Below are positions 7,615-15,846 of a DNA stretch of 64,000 nt, piece after piece (the first letter of the stretch is position 1; every line of letters begins with the position of its first letter). Under the pieces are notes generated by a model, which saw only the letters and a list, made by a program, of their open reading frames with translations, made no database searches and was not told the DNA's origin. Source of the stretch: G963667675 sp964291545 (GTDB lineage Bacteria; Chloroflexota; Dehalococcoidia; Lucifugimonadales; UBA3495); the NCBI GenBank assembly GCA_964291545.2, contig OZ219861.1:992001-1056000 (forward strand), in the 5' to 3' direction. The position numbers and the translations under genes were made by a program.

Positions 7615-8919
7615 ATGATTCGACCCACCCTGTTGCTGACCGGACTATTGGCGCTGGCGGCCATGTCGTGTGACGGCGCCAATACGGCCACCCCGGCTCC
7701 GGCGCCGACTGAGGCTGCCACCGAGGCAGTTACTGAGGCAGCCACCGGGGCGGTCACCGAGGCTGCCACCGAGTCAGTCATTGATACTCCCATGCCGACG
7801 GTTTCCAGCCAACCATCTGTCGCGCTGGAACCGGCCTTCCCGGGGCTTCCGACTCTGGCTCTTCCTATGATGCTGGTGGAAGTGCCGGAACACGACTTGT
7901 ATCTCATCGTCTTGCAGGACGGGCTGGTGCTGGCCATAGACCGCGACGATCCCTACGACGCCCCTCGTACCGTGCACGACCAAAGAGAACGGACACTTGC
8001 TCACGGTGAAGAGGGACTGCTGGCAATTGCGCTGGACCCGGACTTTGCCCGCAACGGCTACGTTTACGCCTACTACAGCTTCCGTCCGAGCGCAGAAAAG
8101 CGGGCCGGCAGGATAGCACGCTTCGACACCACAGGTGAAGGCTCCACTTTTGCCTTCGATGACGAAAGCGAATTGGTCATATTAGACATTCCACAGCCGG
8201 CAGCGAACCATAACGGGGGTAGCCTTTTATTCGGGCCGGACGGGATGCTGTACCTGGGCCTGGGAGACGGCGGCTGGGGGGGCGACCCACAAGGGCACGG
8301 TCAGAACCTGGAAACCCTGTTGGGGACGGTGATCCGAATTGACGTGAGCAACGCATCCGCCGAAGAGCCGTACGTCATACCTCCGGACAACCCGATGGTC
8401 GGCCGGGAGGGGGCTCGCCCCGAGATTTGGGCCTACGGCTTGCGCAATCCATGGCGCATGAGCTTCGACCTCGAAACGGACCTTCTCTGGGCAGGGGACG
8501 TCGGCCAGAACCACTTGGAAGAGATCGACGTCATCCTGCCGGCTAGGAACTACGGTTGGAATGTCACCGAGGGGACCAGTTGCTTCCCTCCGGATGAGGA
8601 CTGCGACATGAGCGGCATCACGTTGCCCGTCTGGGAATACGGGCGCTCCTCAGGCTGCAGCGTCATCGGCGGTTACGTATACAGGGGGTCGGCTATCCCA
8701 CTACTTCACGGATGGTATGTCTATGCCGACTACTGCACCGGACTGGTTTGGGGAATCCATGCCGAGACCGCCGCGGCCGGTGGACCGGTGGAAGAACTGC
8801 TGCTCGCTGACGATGGGCCACAGTGGATATTGTCCCTGGCGGAGGACAGCGCCGGGGAGATTTATCTGCTCATTCGTAGAGACGATGGCGACAGCATCTA
8901 CCGGCTGGTTGCCCGTTGA
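7615..8919 (+). CDS. Secreted PQQ-dependent sugar (glucose/sorbosone) dehydrogenase-type lipoprotein
   Basis: A 434-residue beta-propeller protein of the soluble glucose/aldose dehydrogenase (Asd/YliI, GSDH) family, which oxidises sugars with PQQ. A lipoprotein signal is clear: MIRPTLLLTGLLALAAMSC with the lipidated Cys at 19. It is followed by a linker (about 20-65) of Ala/Thr/Glu repeats such as EAATEAVTEAATGAVTEAAT, then the catalytic domain. Family blocks are GEEGLLAIALDPDFARNGYV, NHNGGSLLFGPDGMLYLGLG, WAYGLRNPWRMSFD, AGDVGQNHLEEIDVI and NYGWNVTEG. The start at 7615 is preferred over an upstream in-frame ATG at 7480 because only it places the signal peptide at the N-terminus. No pqq synthesis genes are nearby; dependence on PQQ is inferred from family. 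Confidence 0.9.
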   Translation: MIRPTLLLTGLLALAAMSCDGANTATPAPAPTEAATEAVTEAATGAVTEAATESVIDTPMPTVSSQPSVALEPAFPGLPTLALPMMLVEVPEHDLYLIVLQDGLVLAIDRDDPYDAPRTVHDQRERTLAHGEEGLLAIALDPDFARNGYVYAYYSFRPSAEKRAGRIARFDTTGEGSTFAFDDESELVILDIPQPAANHNGGSLLFGPDGMLYLGLGDGGWGGDPQGHGQNLETLLGTVIRIDVSNASAEEPYVIPPDNPMVGREGARPEIWAYGLRNPWRMSFDLETDLLWAGDVGQNHLEEIDVILPARNYGWNVTEGTSCFPPDEDCDMSGITLPVWEYGRSSGCSVIGGYVYRGSAIPLLHGWYVYADYCTGLVWGIHAETAAAGGPVEELLLADDGPQWILSLAEDSAGEIYLLIRRDDGDSIYRLVAR

Positions 8920-8931
8920 CGGGGGCCTCGA

Positions 8932-9011
8932 CCGTTCATACTTCGATTTCCCTCAGCACGAACGACAGAGGCGAGGGTATGCAAAATTCCCCTCAGCACG
9001 AACGGCAGAGG
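8932..9011. repeat. Two tandem copies of a dispersed intergenic repeat
   Basis: CCCTCAGCACGAACG(A/G)CAGAGG occurs at about 8950-8971 and again at about 8990-9011, offset by 40 bp. The first copy is preceded by CCGTTCATACTTCG, so the unit resembles the CGTTCG...CTCAGCACGAACGG repeat that is scattered between genes of many environmental bacteria (recalled, not searched). It lies between convergent genes. Confidence 0.55.
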
Positions 9012-9033
9012 CCGCGCTATGCCACGCCCCTTT

Positions 9034-9106
9034 ATTGCTGCCGGGGAATCCTCGCTAGGGGGCCGGGATGACCGTTACGCAGAGGCCATCCATTGGGGGC
9101 AGCAAT
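9034..9106. repeat. Inverted repeat between convergent genes
   Basis: ATTGCTGCC (9034-9042) and its complement GGCAGCAAT (9098-9106) flank about 55 bp. A second, direct repeat GGGGGCCGG(G/A)ATG occurs near 9058-9070 and 9116-9128, the second copy abutting the cupin stop codon. It may terminate transcription from either side, but there is no T-tract. Confidence 0.4.
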
Positions 9107-9132
9107 TTCCGGCTCGGGGGCCGGAATGGCAG

Positions 9133-9498
9133 TTATGCAACGGTCTCCGCGGGCAGGAACTCGTCGCCGTCTGAATCATAGGGCGGGACGTGAATCAGGA
9201 AGAGTACGGCCGCGGCGTCGGTCTCGTTGCGGTAGTTGAACCATTCATCACGCTGAATTACCAGCAAGTCCAGCGGGCCGAGTTCGATCCGTTCTCCGTT
9301 TACCTCAAAAGTCGGCTTACCGGCAATGCAGATGTAGAGCTTGTCGTTCTTCGATGATCTTGTGGTGGCGTGAGCGGCTCCAGGCTGGACCTCGACGTGG
9401 GCGACGGAGGCCGCGGGCAACAGGCCAGGTATCAGTTCTCGGACCTCCAAGCCTTCGAAATTGTATGGAGTTACCTCTTTGGTTTTGACGTTAAGCAT
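9133..9498 (-). CDS. Small cupin-domain protein
   Basis: A 121-residue single-domain cupin. Beta-barrel motifs are recognisable: EVQPGAAHATTRSSKNDKLYICIAG (first motif, unusual in having a single His) and GERIELGPLDLLVIQRDEWFNYRN (second motif with P.D...I....WF.Y). The usual metal ligands G(X)5HXH...E are incomplete, so metal binding and enzymatic activity are doubtful; it may bind a small ligand or stabilise a partner. It is on its own on the minus strand, divergent from glcD (285-bp gap). Its role is unknown. Confidence 0.75.
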   Translation of the reverse strand: MLNVKTKEVTPYNFEGLEVRELIPGLLPAASVAHVEVQPGAAHATTRSSKNDKLYICIAGKPTFEVNGERIELGPLDLLVIQRDEWFNYRNETDAAAVLFLIHVPPYDSDGDEFLPAETVA

Positions 9499-9717
9499 GG
9501 CCTTAACTCACGCCCCAGGCGGTTAGACGGAATCGGCTGAAGCTGCCTTGCGCTCTTGTACCACCCGCCAGCCGGCAGTTCTCGCGAAACGGAGGCTGCG
9601 CACTTTCTTGCCAGCAGTTTCGGGGATAGTCTATCATCGCGGGTGTCATAGGCAGGGGCAATACCGGGGATGTTGCCGCGGACTTGCCTGCGTTCGGACC
9701 CAAGGACAAATCGCCAG

Positions 9718-9737
9718 ACTCCCGCCTCCGCGGGAGT
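9718..9737. repeat. GC-rich palindromic intergenic repeat
   Basis: ACTCCCGC-CTCC-GCGGGAGT forms a perfect 8-bp stem with a 4-base loop, followed by GACGG. In one frame it reads TPASAGVT, a peptide often seen in spurious ORF extensions over such repeats. A related hairpin lies at 61330-61348. It lies just upstream of glcD and inside the long ORF form of that gene. Confidence 0.6.
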
Positions 9738-9783
9738 GACGGTTTGGGTGGGGCGGCGGGACCTTTGCCAATTGAAGCACATA

Positions 9784-11223
9784 ATGCCTGCAGCACAATT
9801 CATACAGCAGTTGAGGGCCATCGTGGGAGACGCCCACGTTTTCTCCCATCCCGAAGACCTGGTGGTCTTCGAGTACGACGGCTCGGTTGCCAAGTCCATG
9901 CCCGAAACGGTGGTGTTACCCGAATCCACTGAGCAGGTGAGACAGGTATTGGGTCTGGCCTACGAGGAAGGGATTTCCGTGGTAGGCCGGGGGAGCGGAA
10001 CGGGGCTGAGCGGAGGAGCCGTTGCGGCCACGGGGGGATTGCAGGTAGCGTTCACTCGGATGAACCGCATCCTGGAGTTGGACAGGGAAAATCGAACGGC
10101 GACGGTGGAGCCCGGGGTAATCAACCTGGACCTGGACAACTACGCACGAAAGTCCGCCCTGCGCTACGCGCCTGACCCCTCCAGCCAGAGGGCATGCACT
10201 TTGGGGGGCAACGTGGCCGAGAACGCCGGAGGGCCGCACTGCCTGGCCTACGGCACCACCACCAATCACGTATTGGGGCTGGAAGTCGCGCTGGAAGACG
10301 GGAGCATGGTCAATCTGGGCAGCCCGCCGGGACGTCCGGTCAACGCAACACCGGGATACGACCTGCGGGGAGCATTTCTCGGTTCCGAGGGGACATTTGG
10401 GGTCGCCACCAGGATCGTCGTGCGGCTATTGCCGCTGCCGGAACGGGTGAAGACCTTCCTGGGCATATTCCCGGACGTGGATTCGGCCTGCACTTCAGTA
10501 TCGGCAATTATCGGTCACGGCATCGTGCCCGCGGCGCTGGAGTTGATAGATTCTGTGGTCATCAAAGCGGTCCAGAACTCGGCAGACCTGGGATACCCGG
10601 ACAATGCCGGCGCTGTGCTGCTGGTCGAAGTGGAGGGCCTAGCGGAGGAAGTGGAGGATATCGGGGCGCAAGTGGAAGCGGCCCTGTGGGAAACGGGAGC
10701 CTTTCAGGTGCGAGCCGCGGAGAGCGAGGACGAGCGGGCTGCACTATGGGCGGGGCGAAAAGGGGCCCTGGGCGCCCTGGGCAGCCTGGCCCCCAACTAC
10801 TACCTGGCGGACGGGGTGGTGCCCCGAACCCAGTTGGCCGAAGCACACCGTCAGGTAGCCCGGATCAGTCAAGAATACGGTATGCCCGTCGCCAACGTCT
10901 CCCACGCCGGGGACGGGAACCTACACCCTTGTCTGCTTTTCGACGAGCGGGAGCCGGGGGCGTTGCAAAGAGTCGCGGAGGCGGGCGCCGAGGTCATGAA
11001 GGCCTGTGTGGACCTGGGCGGCGCTTTGACGGGGGAACACGGTGTGGGCTTGGAGAAGAAGGAGCAGATGCCGCTGGTGTTTTCCAACGACGACTTGAAC
11101 GCCATGCTCAGGGTTAGAGAGGCCTTTGCGCCCCTCAACCGATTGAATCCAGAGAAGGTCTTTCCCGGCGGCTTCGCCTACCAACCCGCGGCCCATCGCG
11201 CCGGTGCGGGAACGTACATTTAG
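9784..11223 (+). CDS. glcD: Glycolate oxidase subunit GlcD (FAD-linked oxidase)
   Basis: FAD subunit that oxidises glycolate (or lactate) and passes electrons to GlcF. The 479-residue protein has the PCMH-type FAD domain, with VVGRGSGTGLSGGAVAATGG (about 72-91) and PDPSSQRACTLGGNVAENAG (about 130-149), and the C-terminal FAD_oxidase_C domain with SHAGDGNLHPCLLF and GGALTGEHGVGLEKK. The GEHGVG motif carries the conserved His of this family. The start at 9784 is chosen because upstream in-frame codons from 9670 read through a palindromic repeat. It leads an operon with relB/relE, glcE and glcF. D-lactate dehydrogenase is an alternative, but the GlcE and GlcF partners favour glycolate. Confidence 0.9.
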   Translation: MPAAQFIQQLRAIVGDAHVFSHPEDLVVFEYDGSVAKSMPETVVLPESTEQVRQVLGLAYEEGISVVGRGSGTGLSGGAVAATGGLQVAFTRMNRILELDRENRTATVEPGVINLDLDNYARKSALRYAPDPSSQRACTLGGNVAENAGGPHCLAYGTTTNHVLGLEVALEDGSMVNLGSPPGRPVNATPGYDLRGAFLGSEGTFGVATRIVVRLLPLPERVKTFLGIFPDVDSACTSVSAIIGHGIVPAALELIDSVVIKAVQNSADLGYPDNAGAVLLVEVEGLAEEVEDIGAQVEAALWETGAFQVRAAESEDERAALWAGRKGALGALGSLAPNYYLADGVVPRTQLAEAHRQVARISQEYGMPVANVSHAGDGNLHPCLLFDEREPGALQRVAEAGAEVMKACVDLGGALTGEHGVGLEKKEQMPLVFSNDDLNAMLRVREAFAPLNRLNPEKVFPGGFAYQPAAHRAGAGTYI

Positions 11224-11346
11224 GGATTTATTCGTTGCTCTTGTGATAACTTTGCCCCAAACGAAACCACCTAGCGATTGACCACACTGGATGGTAAGCC
11301 GGTACATCGAGGCGGAATATCGCAGACGGGGAGCCAGGAGGAGTCG

Positions 11347-11550
11347 ATGGCGCGTGAGAAAATTCGTTTCCTAGTGGACGAGAACGGAACAAAGAAGTCA
11401 GTCGTTCTGCCCATGAAGGAATATCAGAAGCTGGTTGAAGACCTTGCGGACCTTGCAGTCATTGCCGAGCGTAAGTCGGAGCCTGCAGAATCGTTGGCCG
11501 CAGTGAAAGACCGGCTGGAAGAAAAGTGGCGGGATACCGAATCGAGGTAA
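11347..11550 (+). CDS. RelB/Phd-like antitoxin
   Basis: A 67-residue charged protein beginning MAREKIRFLVDENGTKKSVVLPMKEYQKLVEDL. The N-terminal 'D..G....VVLP..EY..L.E.L.DL' pattern resembles Phd/YefM/RelB-type antitoxins, and the helical, Glu/Lys-rich C-terminus is where such proteins wrap the toxin. AGGAGGAG lies 4-10 bases before the ATG at 11347. It overlaps the toxin gene by 25 bp, the classic antitoxin-first arrangement. The antitoxin normally binds and represses its own promoter; here the gene stands 123 bp behind glcD, so glc transcription may also drive it. Confidence 0.8.
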   Translation: MAREKIRFLVDENGTKKSVVLPMKEYQKLVEDLADLAVIAERKSEPAESLAAVKDRLEEKWRDTESR

Positions 11551-11786
11551 AACGGTCGGCCACTCGCGAGCTTGAAGACCTGGAACCGCGACTGGCGAGG
11601 AGAATCTTGGCCTCAATTGAGACCCTGTCCTCGCAACCGCGGCCCAGGCAATCGCGTAAGCTGGTTGGCAGCGAGAACTCTTATCGCCTCAGGGTCAGCG
11701 ATTATCGAGTGCTATACCAAATTGACGATGACAACCGACTGGTAACCGTGGCGGCGGTTGGCCACCGGAGAGAAGTTTATCGTTGA
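11526..11786 (+). CDS. RelE/ParE-superfamily toxin
   Basis: An 86-residue basic protein of the RelE fold, a ribosome-dependent mRNA endonuclease in characterised members. It begins MAGYRIEVKRSATRELEDLE and has the family blocks ARRILASIETLSSQPRPRQS (helices), KLVGSENSYRLRVSDYRVLY and the end VTVAAVGHRREVY, the usual 'R.G.YRV.Y.I.D......V..VGHR...Y' layout. The basic residues (Arg in YRLR, DYR, GHRREVY) match the catalytic or RNA-binding positions of RelE. The start is GTG at 11526, inside the antitoxin gene. Its stop overlaps the glcE TTG by 4 bp, so its translation is coupled to a metabolic gene. Activity is inferred, not shown. Confidence 0.88.
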   Translation: MAGYRIEVKRSATRELEDLEPRLARRILASIETLSSQPRPRQSRKLVGSENSYRLRVSDYRVLYQIDDDNRLVTVAAVGHRREVYR

Positions 11787-13147
11787 CGCCGTCCCTGCCG
11801 TCACAGCTAGCCAAATTCTTGCCCTTGGGGTCTCTAGTACCGCCCCCAGGGCTGGAAGACTACGCCGTGGACGGGGTTATGCCCCAGGCAGCGGCCCTGT
11901 CATCCAACCGGGAAGATACGGCCGAGGTGGTCCGGTGGGCCGCGGCCCAGGGTGTTTCGATATTCCCCAGGGGCGGGGGAACCCAGGTTGCCCTTGGGAA
12001 CGTTCCCGCCGCTGTGGGGTTGGTCCTCGACGTCAGCGGCCAGGACCGCCTTCTGGACTATCAGCCCGACGACCTGACGGTTACCGTGGAAGGGGGGATA
12101 TCCCTCGGCCAACTGCAGCGGGAACTGGCCCCAGGGGGTAAGTTCCTGCCCTTGGAAGCTCCAATGGCTGAGATTTCTACAATTGGAGGCATCCTGGCGG
12201 CCAACGCCACTGGCCCGCTGAGATTTTCATACGGGCAACCGCGGGACTGGCTCATCGGTATCAGCGTCGTCGGCGGGGACGGCGTAGAGACCAAGGCCGG
12301 CGGCAAGGTCGTCAAGAACGTTACCGGCTATGACCTGAACAAGCTGTATGCCGGTTCCCTGGGGACGCTGGGCATCATCGTCGAAGCGACGCTCAAGCTT
12401 GCGCCCATTCCCGCCGAAACGGCTGCCTTGATCGCCAGTTTCTCCAGCTTGCCGGAAGCCATCAAAGCCGGGGGTAGCCTGGCAGGGACGGCATTTGCTC
12501 CTAACGGGGTCCAGGTCTTGGACGGACAGGCGGCGCACCGGCTGAAACTGGAGGAGGGCCAGGCGATGCTGGAGCAAGCGGGAGTGGGCGGTGCGCTGGC
12601 CATCGCCTGCATCGCGGGCCGCCCTGAAGGCGTCAAGCGCAAAATCGACGAGACCACGCGTCTACTAACGGAATCAGGAGCGCAAGAAGTAACTGTTCTC
12701 CAAGAACCCGAAAGCCAGGCAGCGCTCGAGAGCCTGGCCGACCTGGGTTGGAACAGCGAAACCACGCCGCACCTGGGCATAAAAGTCACGGCGCCTCCTT
12801 CAGCCGTAGCGACGGTGGCGGCCCAGTGCCTTGAATCCAATTTGCAGGGCATGGCTCCCGGCCTGCTCGCAGACCCTGGCTACGGACTGGTGCAGCTTTT
12901 CTGGTGGGCCGGATCGGTAAGTGAATGGGTCGACGATTCGCTGGTGCTGGAGACCCTGCTCCGAACCAGAAGGGCCGCCAGAGAGGCCGGAGGGCATGCG
13001 GTGGTCGAGCACTGCCCCGTGTCCCTGAAGAAAAAGATCGACGTCTGGGGTGGGCAACCGGAGGCAATTGAGATAATGCGGCGGCTCAAGCGAAAATTCG
13101 ACCCCTCCGGCATACTGAACCCGGGCCGGTTCGTGGGGGGCATGTAG
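11783..13147 (+). CDS. glcE: Glycolate oxidase subunit GlcE-like (FAD-binding)
   Basis: A 454-residue FAD-binding subunit of the glycolate oxidase complex. The PCMH fold shows IFPRGGGTQVALGNVP, EISTIGGILAANATGPLRFS and VKNVTGYDLNKLYAGSLGTL, the last two diagnostic of GlcE. The protein is longer than E. coli GlcE (about 350) by a C-terminal stretch ending IMRRLKRKFDPSGILNPGRF, the usual end of FAD-linked oxidases. Start is TTG at 11783, overlapping the RelE-like gene's stop; no earlier start is possible without deeper overlap. Its stop overlaps the GTG of glcF by one base. Function follows from the glcD-E-F order. Confidence 0.88.
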   Translation: MTPSLPSQLAKFLPLGSLVPPPGLEDYAVDGVMPQAAALSSNREDTAEVVRWAAAQGVSIFPRGGGTQVALGNVPAAVGLVLDVSGQDRLLDYQPDDLTVTVEGGISLGQLQRELAPGGKFLPLEAPMAEISTIGGILAANATGPLRFSYGQPRDWLIGISVVGGDGVETKAGGKVVKNVTGYDLNKLYAGSLGTLGIIVEATLKLAPIPAETAALIASFSSLPEAIKAGGSLAGTAFAPNGVQVLDGQAAHRLKLEEGQAMLEQAGVGGALAIACIAGRPEGVKRKIDETTRLLTESGAQEVTVLQEPESQAALESLADLGWNSETTPHLGIKVTAPPSAVATVAAQCLESNLQGMAPGLLADPGYGLVQLFWWAGSVSEWVDDSLVLETLLRTRRAAREAGGHAVVEHCPVSLKKKIDVWGGQPEAIEIMRRLKRKFDPSGILNPGRFVGGM

Positions 13148-14544
13148 TGCCGGAGAAAGACCAGGCACAACAGGCGCTTTGGGAAGACGGAGCCGCACCA
13201 GATTCCATCGCTGATGACCTGTCCCAGGGGTCACAGGGCGGGTTTACGGTCGGCGATGCGCCGGCTGAAGAAGACATGTACCGGTGCGTCCACTGCGGCC
13301 TATGCCTGAGCGCCTGTCCCACGTATGCGGTGTCGGGGTTGGAAACCGAGTCTCCCAGGGGCCGTATAGCGTTGATGAAGGCGGTCAACGAGGAGCGGCT
13401 GGAGATTACCCCGCGAGTGGCGTCTCACTGGGACGCCTGCCTGCAGTGCCGCGCCTGCGAAGCGGTGTGTCCCTCGGGAGTGCCCTACGGCCGCATGATG
13501 GAGAAGACCCGCTACCAGATGTTGACGCAGGTAAGTGAAGTATCGGGCAACCGGAGGACCAGCCGCTGGTTCCTGAGGTCTGGGCTGCCACGGCTGGACC
13601 GGCTGCGCCTGGGGGCGCGGTTGATGAGGGTCTACCAGCGTTCCAAGCTGCAGAAGCTGGTGCGCGGCTCCCGGGGTTTGCGGCTATTGCCGGGCCCCGC
13701 GGCTGACCTGGAGGCGCAGTTGCCGGAAATCCGAGGGCCCATTTTCGGCCCCAGCAGCCGGGTCTACAAGGGACAAGAGGGACCCGACGGGCCGGAAAAT
13801 AAATTGACCGTAGGACTGCTATCCGGCTGCGTCATGCCTCTGCTGCAGGGTGGGACAATGGAAGCAGCGGTGCGGGTGCTGACGCGCAACGGGTGCGACG
13901 TAGTCGTGCCCCCAGGACAGGGGTGCTGCGGTGCGCTGAACATTCACGGCGGGGACTTGGAGTACGGGCGGGGCATGGCCCGCCGGAACATCGACGTGTT
14001 TCTCGAAGCGGACATCGACTGCATCGTGACGGCTTCGGCAGGTTGCGGGTCGGCTATGAAGGAGTACCACCAACTGCTGGCCGACGACCTAGAGTACGCC
14101 GAGAAGGCGCAGCGATTCAGCGAGTTGACTGTAGACATTACCGAGTTCTTGGCTTCCCTGCCCTTGGACCCGCCCAAGGCGGCAATCTCCCGCAGGGTGA
14201 CCTACCAGGACCCGTGCCACCTGGCCCACGCCCAAAGGGTAACTGAAGCGCCCAGGGAGGTGCTGGGCAGCATTCCGGGACTGGAGCTGGTGGAGATGGA
14301 AGAGGCGGCCATGTGCTGCGGAGCGGCCGGCCTGTATGCGGTGCTGCAAAAGGACCTGGCGGGGAAAATCCTCGACCGCAAGATGAGTCACATATCAGCT
14401 ACCGGGGCGGAGCAAGTGGTTACGGCCAACCCAGGTTGCATGATGCAGATCGAACAGGGGCTGCGTTCAATGGGGAAGCCAGCCAGGGTAGTGCACGTGG
14501 TCGACGTGTTGGATGAGGCGTACCGGGCCGAGGATGGCGCCTGA
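13147..14544 (+). CDS. glcF: Glycolate oxidase iron-sulfur subunit GlcF
   Basis: A 465-residue protein carrying electrons from the flavin subunits to the membrane chain. Two 4Fe-4S motifs stand near the N-terminus: CVHCGLCLSACP (about 42-53) and CLQCRACEAVCP (about 98-109). Two CCG domains follow, with CVMPLLQGG...GQGCCGALNIHGGD (about 226-278) and CHLAHAQRV...AAMCCGAAGLY (about 357-396), typical of GlcF/LutA/HdrB-like subunits. Starts with GTG, sharing one base with the glcE stop. An N-terminal extension of about 40 acidic residues precedes the first cluster. The gene ends 38 bp before the convergent aminotransferase gene. Confidence 0.92.
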   Translation: MPEKDQAQQALWEDGAAPDSIADDLSQGSQGGFTVGDAPAEEDMYRCVHCGLCLSACPTYAVSGLETESPRGRIALMKAVNEERLEITPRVASHWDACLQCRACEAVCPSGVPYGRMMEKTRYQMLTQVSEVSGNRRTSRWFLRSGLPRLDRLRLGARLMRVYQRSKLQKLVRGSRGLRLLPGPAADLEAQLPEIRGPIFGPSSRVYKGQEGPDGPENKLTVGLLSGCVMPLLQGGTMEAAVRVLTRNGCDVVVPPGQGCCGALNIHGGDLEYGRGMARRNIDVFLEADIDCIVTASAGCGSAMKEYHQLLADDLEYAEKAQRFSELTVDITEFLASLPLDPPKAAISRRVTYQDPCHLAHAQRVTEAPREVLGSIPGLELVEMEEAAMCCGAAGLYAVLQKDLAGKILDRKMSHISATGAEQVVTANPGCMMQIEQGLRSMGKPARVVHVVDVLDEAYRAEDGA

Positions 14545-14582
14545 GCGACTACCGGCGGTTCAGGCGGCGAAAGACAACCAGG

Positions 14583-15782
14583 TCAGTTAGCGGCCGCGTG
14601 GGCGGCGAGGGCCTTCTGGGCGGAAGCCAGGCTGGCCCCGAAAGCAACTTCATAGCCCAAGCTGGAGAGAACGGTCTCCAGCGCCGATAGCAGGGCGAAG
14701 ACGTTGGCCTCCCGGGCGGACTCTCCCATCAACCCGATCCGCCAGACCTTGCCCCTTAAGTCGCCCAGACCTCCGCCGATCTCTATGTTGTAGCCTTCCA
14801 ACAACTTTCGGCGGACAGTTACGTCGTCCAGTCCTTCCGGAATCAGGGCCGCGGTCAGGGGGGCCAGCCGGTGCTGGGGTTCCGCCAGGACCCGGATTCC
14901 CAAGGTGTCCAGGCCGGCGCGGAGGGCTGCGGCGACCCTGGCATGACGATCGAGCCTGTTTTGCAGACCCTCCTCAGCCATCATGCGCAGGGCCTCCCGC
15001 AGGGCGTATATCATCGATACAGGAGCGGTGTGGTGGTAGACCCGCTGCTCGGACCAGTAGTTGTCCAATTCGGCCAAGCTGAAGTAGAAGCTCGGCACCT
15101 TGCTGGCGCGCTTGTTGATGGCATCCAAGGCCCTGGGGCCCACCGTTATGGGAGCGAGACCGGGAGGCGCTCCCAGGCACTTCTGGCTGCCGCTGTAGCA
15201 CAGGTCAACGCCCCAATCGTCGATGCGCATTTCATGGCCGCCCAGAGAGGTGACCGCGTCCACGATTACCAGGGCGTCGTGGCGGCGGGCCAAGTCGACG
15301 ATGTCGGGCAGAGGCGTCAGAACGCCGGTGGAGGTCTCGCCGCTGACCAGCCCAACTGCCTTGACCCTGGGGTGCTTCTTAAATTCTTGTTCCAGAGCGT
15401 CAACATCCACGGGGCGGCCCCACGGGCTGTCGACGGTGTATACGTCTGCGCCGCAGCGACCGGCAATTTCGGCGAATCGGTTGCCGAAAAAGCCGTTGCG
15501 GCAGATGATCGCCGTATCTCCAAGCTCCAGGAGGTTGACGCAGGCGGTCTCCATGGCGCCGGTGCCGGTGGAGGACACGGGGAAAGTGGTGGGGTTCTCA
15601 GTATGGTAGACCTGCCGCAGCATTTCGCATACCTCGTCTATCACCTGGAAAAAGGCGGGGTCGAGGAAGCCGACAACAGGCTCGGTCATGGCGCGCAGGA
15701 CGCGGGAGTGGACAGAACTGGGGCCGGGCCCCAAGAGAATCCTCTGGGGCATGTGCAGCCCGTCTAGCTGAGACTCAAGCAT
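14583..15782 (-). CDS. Class V aminotransferase, alanine/serine-glyoxylate type
   Basis: A 399-residue PLP enzyme of the alanine-glyoxylate / serine-pyruvate aminotransferase family. Conserved elements: LLGPGPSSVHSRVLRAM at the N-terminus, STGTGAMETACVNLL (phosphate and substrate region), HDALVIVDAVTSLGGHEM with the PLP Asp, and CYSGSQKCLGAPPGL whose Lys forms the Schiff base. Members convert glyoxylate to glycine with alanine or serine as donor; PucG in purine breakdown is a close alternative. Facing glcDEF supports a role in removing glyoxylate made by glycolate oxidase. It is followed by the SDR gene upstream on the same strand (64-bp gap). Confidence 0.88.
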   Translation of the reverse strand: MLESQLDGLHMPQRILLGPGPSSVHSRVLRAMTEPVVGFLDPAFFQVIDEVCEMLRQVYHTENPTTFPVSSTGTGAMETACVNLLELGDTAIICRNGFFGNRFAEIAGRCGADVYTVDSPWGRPVDVDALEQEFKKHPRVKAVGLVSGETSTGVLTPLPDIVDLARRHDALVIVDAVTSLGGHEMRIDDWGVDLCYSGSQKCLGAPPGLAPITVGPRALDAINKRASKVPSFYFSLAELDNYWSEQRVYHHTAPVSMIYALREALRMMAEEGLQNRLDRHARVAAALRAGLDTLGIRVLAEPQHRLAPLTAALIPEGLDDVTVRRKLLEGYNIEIGGGLGDLRGKVWRIGLMGESAREANVFALLSALETVLSSLGYEVAFGASLASAQKALAAHAAAN

Positions 15783-15846
15783 TGGTCACCGTTAGTATGA
15801 AATTGCAAGTTGTTGCGGTCCCGGCGGAGTTGCATGCGGCTGATTG

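Noticed and set aside
9670..9783. N-terminal extension of GlcD
   Set aside because: The extra 38 residues read through a palindromic intergenic repeat and are not of the GlcD type.
10194..11117. 307-residue ORF in another frame inside glcD
   Set aside because: The Gly/Arg-rich sequence is a frame shadow of glcD, which matches its family over its whole length.
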